Positions 56,933-64,000 of a stretch of DNA of 64,000 nt are shown here, one piece after another. The notes beneath the pieces were generated by a model, which was not told the DNA's origin, made no database searches, and saw nothing but the letters and a program-made list of their open reading frames with translations. The stretch is from Combretum micranthum. Its lineage: Eukaryota; Streptophyta; Magnoliopsida; Myrtales; Combretaceae. The translations under genes and the position numbers were made by a program. Where the stretch lies: positions 124,001 to 188,000 of the forward strand of contig JAMXBD010002477.1 in the NCBI GenBank assembly GCA_024138025.1. Direction: 5' to 3'. Each line of letters starts with the position of its first letter. The stretch's first letter is position 1.

Positions 56933-58295
56933 TTAGATTATGCCCCCAAGAGAACGGCGTAGATTTTTAACGAAATCCTCAAATTTCATGTTGAATTCTT
57001 CATCCATCTGCAATTAGAACAACAAGCTAGGATTGTCAATTCTCTTTAGGGGTTTGTGTTATATTAATTATAACATGTAAATTGCAACTTGTTCACAAAT
57101 AATGGTAATGAGACTTGGAAATGAATGAATGGATTACCTGAGCCAGAACGGTTATGTCAAGAATGCAACTGCCGAATGGCAAGACACTGGTATTAAGGGC
57201 ACGCAAGTGAGCTTCTCTACTTCCTCGAGAATTTTGGATAAACATCCTTTGCGTTCCAGACATTGGACTTTGAGAAGAACGAATTTCCCCGAGACTCGAG
57301 CTTCGATCTCGGGGAGGTTGTTGTTGGATTGGTCACACGAGTTCTCATCACAGGAGGATGAAGTTTCATCATCAACAAGTAGCCAAGATTTCTTAACCGT
57401 AACTTCTCCAGTCTTCTTTGACACTTGTTGCTCTAGTGTATTTACTCTCTCTTGAAGCTGTTTTAAGTACCTTGTTGCCCCTTCCAGGACCGAGGCCTTA
57501 TCCATCTGCATGGACATGGAGGATATTAATCATACAACTAAGATTAATTTTTGAATTTCTTTAAAGGAAAAAAAATGTTTGAAGCAGTATAAAGATATAA
57601 ACCTTTCTGAGACCAGGAATAATAGCCGAAAGAGCAATAATCCGCTGGTTTAGCTTTTCACGACGCTTCCTTTCGGCTATCACATGCTCTTGAGCATAAA
57701 AGGGTGTCCTAGAAGTGCTCTTGCTATTATAAGCCCCACTTCCATTGTGAAACTGGGAATACTTTGGTGCAATCCCATAACAGTTCTTCTCTCCTTGTGA
57801 AGGCAGGTATGAAAAATCATACTGATCATAATCTTCATTCTTGGGCACAACATTATTCATACGATTCGACCACGACGAAGAGGAGGACGAGGTTGTTGTA
57901 CCAAAAGATATGATTTGTGGAGACGATGAAGATGGAGGTGGCGAGTTATTGCGTGGAGGGCTCGAACCCGAAGCACGGCGGTTGGTGAGCTGGTTTTCAG
58001 GCGTCTTGTGATCGTATGGCGGTGAGGTCTGGACTTGGGGTGGTGGCATGTGGAAGTCACTTCTTGAAGGTGGTTGTTGATAGGGATGTGATGAGAAATT
58101 CTCCGAATGAAAGGAATCGAAGTCGAGATCACCATCATGTAGTGGGTCTATTACCTATAAAGATTATTCAAGTAGGAAGATTAAGATCTCTATCTATATC
58201 ATATGAGATAAAACAAATAGGTAATCATTAATTTTAATGCGGCCTAAAACGCTTACCATATCAGATGGTAGCCATCCCGCAGATGCAATCTCCAT
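56933..58295 (-). CDS. bHLH transcription factor, NAI1/bHLH18-25 type, with a frameshift
   Basis: Four coding exons on the minus strand: 58295-58257, 58154-57603, 57505-57138, 57007-56933. All three introns have GT...AG borders. Exon 1 encodes MEIASAGWLPSDM, the family-type start. Residues about 167-197 hold the basic region and helix 1 (HVIAERKRREKLN, with the His-Glu-Arg pattern of E/G-box binders). The intron lies at the conserved place after GLRK. Helix 2 starts MDKASVLEGATRYLKQL. The N-terminal half is Ser/Pro/Asn-rich. The C-terminal domain (FVLLKVQCLERKGCLSKIL, then SVLPFGSCILDITVLAQ, then exon 4 MDEEFNMKFEDFVKNLRRSL) is the conserved ACT-like part of subgroup IVa. Exon 3 is 368 nt: one base is missing near 57197-57199 (GGG; family spacing suggests four), so the frame ends at TAA 57154-57152 after about 314 residues instead of about 344. 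A true null allele and an assembly error are both possible. Relatives act in ER-body formation and stress or iron responses; a role here is not inferable. Confidence 0.9.
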
Positions 58296-58332
58296 TTGAG
58301 GAACCAAATTATTCCTTAATGAACTAAAAGGA

Positions 58333-58442
58333 CTGAAAAATTCAAAGGAATATAGTGAAGAAGGTGACAGATGCAGAGAAGACGAAGAAGAAGGAGGCAG
58401 ATTTGGGGTTAGCACATGTTATGTTGAGTTTCCGTACCTTAC
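58333..58442 (-). other. Probable 5'UTR intron of the bHLH gene
   Basis: On the minus strand CTCCGAG|GTAAGG (donor at 58442) and TTTTTCAG|TCC (acceptor ending at 58333) bracket 110 bp upstream of the start. If this is not spliced, an in-frame ATG at 58415 would add 40 Ser-rich residues. The downstream ATG at 58295 is preferred because it gives the family-typical N-terminus. Confidence 0.5.
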
Positions 58443-58517
58443 CTCGGAGGAAGACACGATGCCGACGTTTTTCTCTTATGATGCCAAGTTGTGTCGCAAA
58501 CAAGAATGGAGGAGTAC

Positions 58518-58523
58518 TTTATA
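58518..58523 (-). promoter_or_regulatory. TATA box of the bHLH gene
   Basis: The minus strand reads CCTATAAAGTA about 75 bp before the proposed 5'UTR intron donor. This places transcription start near 58,490 and fits the compact leader. Confidence 0.65.
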
Positions 58524-58659
58524 GGAGACTGCAAAAATAAATAAATGAATAAAGTTACATTAAGCGTTTCTTTTATTCAATAAATACCATAAATATCACG
58601 TGGATAATGAAAGAGTTTAATATATTTTTTTTTTCCCAATTCTTTATAAATGTGAATTT

Positions 58660-58935
58660 GAACTTTTACGTTCCAGCTATGCTATCTCACGTAATTTATT
58701 AGTCAAGTTTTCCCTGCTTCTTCTAAAGTCTAAGCATACCTGCCCCTTTGGCAATATTCAATTATTTTGCTTTTGTCCCGTACCCCAATTCAACATGGCC
58801 AGAACCAAACCCTGAAACTTCTAATATAATTTTCCTTCATTGGGTATGCTGTTGTGCACCCATCGCAATGTTTACATCATTCCGACCGTGAAGGTGAAGG
58901 CCACCAATGCTTCTGGTATAACTCTCTTGCGCCAT
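58660..58935. promoter_or_regulatory. bHLH upstream block shared with segments A and B
   Basis: Phrases TTTGGCAATATTCAATTATT, CCTGAAACTTCT, TTTACATCATTCCGACCGTG and ATAACTCTCTTGCG follow the same order as in segment B (about 34,420-34,790) and segment A (about 29,805-30,050). It lies 140-410 bp upstream of the TATA box, so part of it may be promoter. The function is inferred only from position and conservation. Confidence 0.5.
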
Positions 58936-59649
58936 TGGTGGGATACTGTTGGATTTTGGCTCAAATTTTTTTATGCATTTTGACATGAAATGTATTCAAA
59001 ATGATACAACATTTTTGTGAGTTGTATACACACACACGCACATTTACGCAAACCAGCCCAACGTCCAACCACCACCATCCCCGAGACCAATCTCTAGCAA
59101 GAAGAATTGATAAGATTATACAATCGGAACCGGATCTTAATTAAATTAATTTTAAAATTATTTATTTATATTCATATGATATTATAATTATACTATATCT
59201 TATATATTTATAAACTTTCATTAATTATTTCATTATGATATTTTTTTCAAACTTCATGAAAAAATTCATTTAAACAATAATTAAGAATATTTTGTGCTTC
59301 TGTATATATGATGCTTGAAAATTGATTATTAATAAAAAATATGGAGTTTATATCTATATAAGTTTTGATTTTAACAATATATATAGGATATCTATTCAAT
59401 AATTTATGTCCATTTTTATAACATTACTTGTAGAAAGAAATGTTACTAAATTGTATTATAAAATTAGTGTGCAATATGATTATTTTTAACACAAACAGAT
59501 CATAATTAATATCTAGATATATATGGTATATATTGATTAATTTATGTACATTTTAATAATATCAATTGTAGATAAAAAATGTTACTAAATCAAATTATAT
59601 AATTAGTATGCAATACTATTCATTTGTAATACTGATAATGCAATTATTG
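58936..59649. other. AT-rich intergenic DNA
   Basis: No gene. A repeated motif around TATATGGTATATATTGATTA/GGATATCTATTCAATAATTT (about 59,385 and 59,520), each followed by ATGTWCATTTTWATAA, suggests an old local duplication. Confidence 0.4.
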
Positions 59650-59816
59650 TACTATAAGAAAACCAGGTGTAAACATAAGCTCTGTCTCTAAATGTAAATT
59701 TTTATCGCAAAAATCGCCATCATAAATTCCATCTGTAGAAATATATGCTATTTTGTTAATTTTCCATTGTAGAATTTTTTCTTTAAAAATTAATTTTCTT
59801 GTAGTGTTATTTGTAG
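59650..59816. mobile_element. CACTA-type mini-element
   Basis: The left end TACTATAAGAAAACC is a CACTATAAGAAAA terminus with the first base changed. The right end is TTTTCTTGTAGTG. The flanks TTG and TTA differ at one of three bases. The interior matches the element at 51505-51648. It is 167 bp with no coding. Confidence 0.6.
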
Positions 59817-60019
59817 TATTCTTTGAATAAAAAATGGTTATTCATAAGAAGAGCTTATTTAGTTGGATATAATTTTATGACAATAGAGTTTAATGCTATT
59901 AGTTATTATGAAAAAAAAAGTTAAAAAGAAATAGAGAGAGATAAAGAGGAGAGGAGTAGTTAGTGTGATAAATGAATATTGAAAAAAAAAAAAAATGTAT
60001 AAGGACTTGAACTCATGAC

Positions 60020-61002
60020 TAGGGAAGCAACCAGACGGGCCATTATAGGTACCTAATCCGCTCGACCTACCAAAAACCCTATAAGATTTGACCGTTATGG
60101 GAAGGGTTTAGTAAAAAAATTTTTGACTCTATAGGGTCGCGGTTCGGGTTTGGGTCATAGTTGACCTTATAAGGTCCACCCGACATGCTAAAATTACTAT
60201 TTAAAAAATAAAATTTTAAATTTTAAAATTATAAAAACTTAACAAATATTAATGTTTGTCATAATTAGCATATTATTAAGTTGTTATAAGTAAGTGAATT
60301 TTTTTATTACTTATATAATGATAGAAGGGCAAGTCATGTTGTTGTTATCAACTTATTATTGGTGCTGGCAATTAAATACTAGATAATATGTCAAAGAAAT
60401 AATTTCATTATTTTTTAATTGACATAGTTTATTGCTTAATATCATATAAAGTTTATATTTTATTAACTGAAAATAGTACTGCGCACATATTTTCTATTGT
60501 TTTTTTATATTTTGACATTAATGTCCTTTTTTTTCAACTATAAAAATTAAAATAAAATACCACCTTCAAGTCGAAAAGATAGAAGGCTAGATTCGCAAAT
60601 TTTTTATTACAAAGTTTGGAATAAAATTGTCATTATTTAGAATTATGTTTATATTTGCATTACACTTAATCACTATTTCGATATAGGAACATAAATGCAA
60701 AAGAATCGCATCTTATCCCACACCAAAATTAAATAAAAAGTACATATAAAAATAAAAAAAAATTGCAAAAGAAGAAATATGCATCACACATATACAATAG
60801 TTTTGATATTATACTATCTTCTTATTACACTTTTTCAAAGGTATTGATATAAAATATGCAATGTGGAGTTAATATTACATTGTCTTATTTGTCTACTTTG
60901 CAAAAACCTCTACACAATAAGAATGCAAAGAAAAAAAAAAGTAAAAAATGCAATTAGGTCGGGTTTGGATCATATCTCAAATCCATCCCGGTTGCATCCC
61001 TA
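60020..61002. mobile_element. hAT-like element, 983 bp
   Basis: The ends TAGGGAAGCAACC (left) and, inverted, TAGGGATGCAACC (right) match at 12 of 13 bases. The 8-bp flanks CTCATGAC (60012-60019) and TCCATGAC (61003-61010) agree at six positions. Subterminal GGTTCGGGTTTGGG and GGTCGGGTTTGG motifs are typical. The interior is AT-rich with no transposase. A related right terminus lies at about 43,775-43,795. Confidence 0.65.
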
Positions 61003-61762
61003 TCCATGACCTCTTGGATGTAAAAATAAATACTTGAACCCATCCTTGATATAAGAAATACTAAGTTGTAGACATCTTATTTTTGCCCCTTATTTTGGAA
61101 TTAGGGCCATGTTGAAGCCAATCGTTGCCAATGATTGGTTTAATTGATGTTTCCTGATTTAACATAGTGATTGAAAATCTATATTGCATAAGTGACTTGA
61201 TAAAATAATAGACTCATGGCAAGAAGAAAATTTTTAGACATGATACGATTTATCAAATTTTTAAATGTCAAAAAAAGAGAACATTTTAGAAAATGAGGGC
61301 TCGAAATGAAATCCCAATTAAAATAAAATTGTCTATTTTATGGTCATCTCAACTTCAAGATAAACCAAACCTTAAAAATTATATTTTCCTAGTTAACTCA
61401 ATTTTGTATTCATAAAATAGTACACAAATTGATGGGAAAAAAAATAGTACACAAATTAAAGAAATTGTAGCATTAAATGGTGCTATAATCCAATTTAAGA
61501 TAATTATTTTATTAATCTATAGTGAGATTCGTATATTTTTAGAAATCATTTGCCATCAATGCAATTTATACTTATGATTATGGAAAAATCAAATTTTGAT
61601 TCAAGTTGGGCTTAGTTTAATTATCCATCCAAATTCTAGTCCAATTCTAGTAGAACTAGCCCGGTAAATATTTTTTATGGTTATTTGAATCACCAAATCA
61701 TACCAACGTTGCTCATAAGGTTACTCAAGTCCCATGGTCTCCTTATTAGGGATATGGTAAGC
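61003..61762. other. Intergenic DNA, nothing recognised
   Basis: It is AT-rich with a short local duplication (ATAGTACACAAATT twice at about 61,418-61,460). No gene. Confidence 0.5.
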
Positions 61763-62194
61763 GAAGTGCCTGTATTTTCAATTTTTGACAATTTAGTATC
61801 TTATATTTAAATTTTTACAAATTAGTGTCTGCACTTTCAAAGTATGTGTGATTCAGTATCTCTGTTAAGTAATATTTGACGATCATTCATTTTGATGACA
61901 GAATAGTAGCATACAAATATTTGATGATCATTCATTTTGATGACAGAATAGTAGCATACCAAGTACTTATATTTTTAATTTTTGGCATTTTTTAAGGCAG
62001 TTCATTATCATATGTTTTGATTTTAGCAAGTTTTTGTCAAATGCCTGATATTATCTTGTTATTAAAATGAATGTCTATCATATACTATCTAGCAAAGGTA
62101 TTAAATCATATATATTTTGTAAATATAAGTACTAATTTGTTAAAATCTAAAATTAAAATATTAAATTATCAAAAATTAAAAGTAAAAACACTTG
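61763..62194. mobile_element. Mutator-type or unclassified MITE with long inverted repeats
   Basis: The left arm AAGTGCCTGTATTTTCAATT and onward, and the inverted right arm AAGTGTTTTTACTTTTAATT and onward, align over about 110 bp. The interior has a 45-bp tandem duplication containing GATCATTCATTTTGATGACA (about 61,872-61,961). A target duplication was not resolved. Confidence 0.5.
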
Positions 62195-62764
62195 ATGGCC
62201 TTTGGGACCATTAGGAGTACGGTTTGATCCCTGCGCAATGCACTTTTAGGCGTATTTTTTCAACTCCCAAAAGAATGAAAAAAAAAAATGAATGAAAACA
62301 GATGACCTGGGAAGGTTGGGCATGCTACCAGTAAAAGAAAGCAAAACTAAACGCCATATCTTCAATTTTTGGCCATTTTTAACTCTACTTTTCATCAATT
62401 TGAGCCAAATAAAATGTAGAAATTTATTATAGGCGTGGGATAGACGGTAAAAGGATCCAAATCTGTTCTAAATAATAAATAGAAGGGTATTAAAAAGGCA
62501 TTCAAATTTTGAAAAAAATTAAGAGGAGTTTATTTTACTTGGTCAAACATTTTCAGTATTGAACCTGTTTTAATAGAATCTGAAGCAATTAACTCATGTA
62601 ATCTATCATTCAAGACAGTGGGCAACACGTTTTGACCACGAATTCGAAGTGAATGACCCAATTTCATCGTCAAATTGCACAATTTGGTTGTAATGAGCTG
62701 TTAAATACCTTGAAGATAATTCTTTTGACTGAGTTTATCACTTCCCAACTGAAACTGATCTTAC
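62195..62764. other. Intergenic DNA upstream of an orphan TATA box
   Basis: No gene. Composition becomes more balanced from about 62,540, consistent with promoter or LTR U3 sequence. Confidence 0.4.
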
Positions 62765-62769
62765 AGGAG

Positions 62770-62777
62770 TATAAATA
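62770..62777 (+). promoter_or_regulatory. Orphan TATA box with CT-rich leader
   Basis: GAGTATAAATAGGGG is a strong TATA consensus. Two (CT)n runs (about 62,831-62,840 and 62,860-62,878), typical of plant leaders, follow within about 110 bp. The first ATG (62891) opens only about 30 codons (MERSLKQDEAKRDGFKLL...). It could be the start of a lost gene or a retroelement LTR. Confidence 0.4.
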
Positions 62778-62899
62778 GGGGTTGAAAGAAGTGTTTGGAG
62801 ATGGGTTTTCATTCGAGCAAAATGATCTCTTTCTCTCTCTAGAAGCTTAGCTTAGATTAGCTCTCTCTCTCTCTCTTTGATTTTCTCTTGATGGAGAGA

Positions 62900-64000
62900 A
62901 GCTTGAAACAAGATGAAGCTAAAAGAGATGGGTTTAAGTTACTTAAAATTAAGATTATTTTTATCTTAGTAGTGTATTTGTAATTAAATATTAATTTTTT
63001 TCCTTTTCCCACAATAACAATGTAAAATTCAAAATTCCTATTGCTTTAGTCGAAATCAATTCTTTTTCAGTGCACTTATACTCGTAAAACATATTTGAAA
63101 AATAATTCAATTAAAAGTTATACTTCATAGATAATCATTATATAAGAATTTTTATTTTTAATAATTCTGAATTGAAGCAATTAACAACATTTTTAACTAT
63201 TACAAAGCTTACCACTGGTCTAAAAATATTGAGAATACAAGAATAACAAGATACATATATCAATATTTCGTTACTGCATCTCCACAACCAATTACAACAA
63301 CAATTCCTTTAAGCAAATTTTAGTCATAGGTAAAGCCACAAAAAGGGGAAAAAAGGTCTTTTGTGATAATTTTGTTGATCAAGATTGGAAAATGATTGTT
63401 ATAGCAAAACCATATACTAGCAACAACATTAGATGCAACTAAAGCTGTAATCATCAGTGGATTAACTTCTAATGAAAAGTTTGATAAATAATTCATTTAT
63501 TGAATTAAAAATAAATAGGATTTTACGTAAATTGTAAGAAGGGGCATTTAAGACCCTAAACTTTATGGCCTACTTTCTAAATGTCAACTAGTCCCATTTG
63601 ACCACCTAGAGTACAAAGGTTACCGAGATGAGATGTTACACCATCCTTAAGATAGAAATAAGGCAAATCGGTTATCAACCTATGCTTACTTTTCACAAAT
63701 CAATCACATTATGCTTGTGAGCACTCAACACTTACGAGCTGTTATAACCTACTACCCATATGCAAACAGACATGGATATCATCCTAAGTTTCATCAATGC
63801 ATATTCAACTTAGTTTTCCGAAAGAGAAACCAAAGTGGACCGTAACTTGTATTAAGTGATTACATCCACATTTTGATAATTATGTCTTATTGATTTTTAA
63901 ATAAATTCCTATGATTTTGTGCTTTTATTATGAAAATATTGTTTTTTAGCTCTATGATCAAGAAAAGAAGAAACAAAGTGCTTAGGATCATATTTGAAGC
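62900..64000. other. Intergenic DNA, with a copy of the bHLH 3' flank
   Basis: About 63,415-63,520 matches 56,338-56,455: ACTAGCAACAACATTAGATG here and ACTAGCAACAACTTTAGGTG there, then TTTATTGAATTAAAAA in both. The rest has no recognisable gene. If the duplication extends to the right, a bHLH paralogue could start beyond the window. Confidence 0.5.

Noticed and set aside
57129..57455. Plus-strand frame opposite bHLH exon 3
   Set aside because: Antisense shadow of a well-supported exon; no family features.
58194..58415. Upstream ATG giving a 40-residue Ser-rich extension of the bHLH protein
   Set aside because: It overlaps a probable 5'UTR intron and lacks family support; the start at 58295 gives the typical N-terminus.
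1..64000. A novel multi-gene system or biosynthetic cluster
   Set aside because: Only one convincing host gene is present; the other coding traces are retroelement relics or unrecognised fragments, so no gene system can be argued.

Overview
The window is nuclear DNA from a flowering plant, most likely a eudicot. It is AT-rich and packed with layered transposable elements. The plant-specific signs are Copia and Gypsy/Tat retroelements primed by initiator tRNA-Met, a Cassandra-type TRIM with 5S-rRNA-like LTRs, CACTA, hAT, Mutator and Tourist-like DNA elements, and one intron-containing bHLH gene of the NAI1/bHLH18-25 type. No rRNA or tRNA gene, CRISPR array or bacterial feature was found. The species cannot be named from the sequence.

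Layout. 0.3-3.8 kb: probable Gypsy-type long solo LTR, minus strand. 3.9-8.1 kb: Copia element with two LTRs and a decayed gag but no pol. 9.4-11.2 kb: Mutator-like element with long inverted repeats and non-transposase cargo. 12.3-14.6 kb: Mutator-type MITE split by a CACTA element; both have target-site duplications, and the CACTA interior holds a 5S-rRNA-like segment. 15.3-18.1 kb: decayed Gypsy/Tat element whose gag is broken by a MITE. 19.2-28.7 kb: a minus-strand Copia element split in its reverse transcriptase by a 4,652-bp insertion with TG...CA ends and a TGGGC duplication, probably a giant solo LTR. 29-35.3 kb: two tandem copies of about 1.2-1.7 kb; the first is opened by about 2.6 kb that includes a LINE-type RNase H fragment. 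35.7-39.6 kb: hAT-like elements, a nested Tourist-like MITE and a minisatellite. 44.2-49.1 kb: a second Copia element, minus strand, with a dead reverse transcriptase (YVNN). 50.6-51.5 kb: three-copy tandem array. 52.6-53.2 kb: complete Cassandra-type TRIM, followed directly by a hAT-like element. 56.9-58.5 kb: the bHLH gene. 59.6-64 kb: small DNA transposons and a repeat of the bHLH 3' flank.

The only convincing host gene is the bHLH gene on the minus strand (four coding exons, TATA box, probable 5'UTR intron). As read it carries a one-base frameshift in exon 3 that would remove the conserved C-terminal domain. Blocks resembling its promoter-side flank recur near 29.8 and 34.4 kb, and a block resembling its 3' flank recurs near 63.4 kb. 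This suggests a locus shaped by local duplication, with copies lost or lying outside the window. Everything else is repeat sequence or intergenic DNA, so no pathway or operon logic applies.

All boundaries come from reading the sequence by eye. Where a target-site duplication is quoted, the ends are well supported; elsewhere coordinates are approximate.
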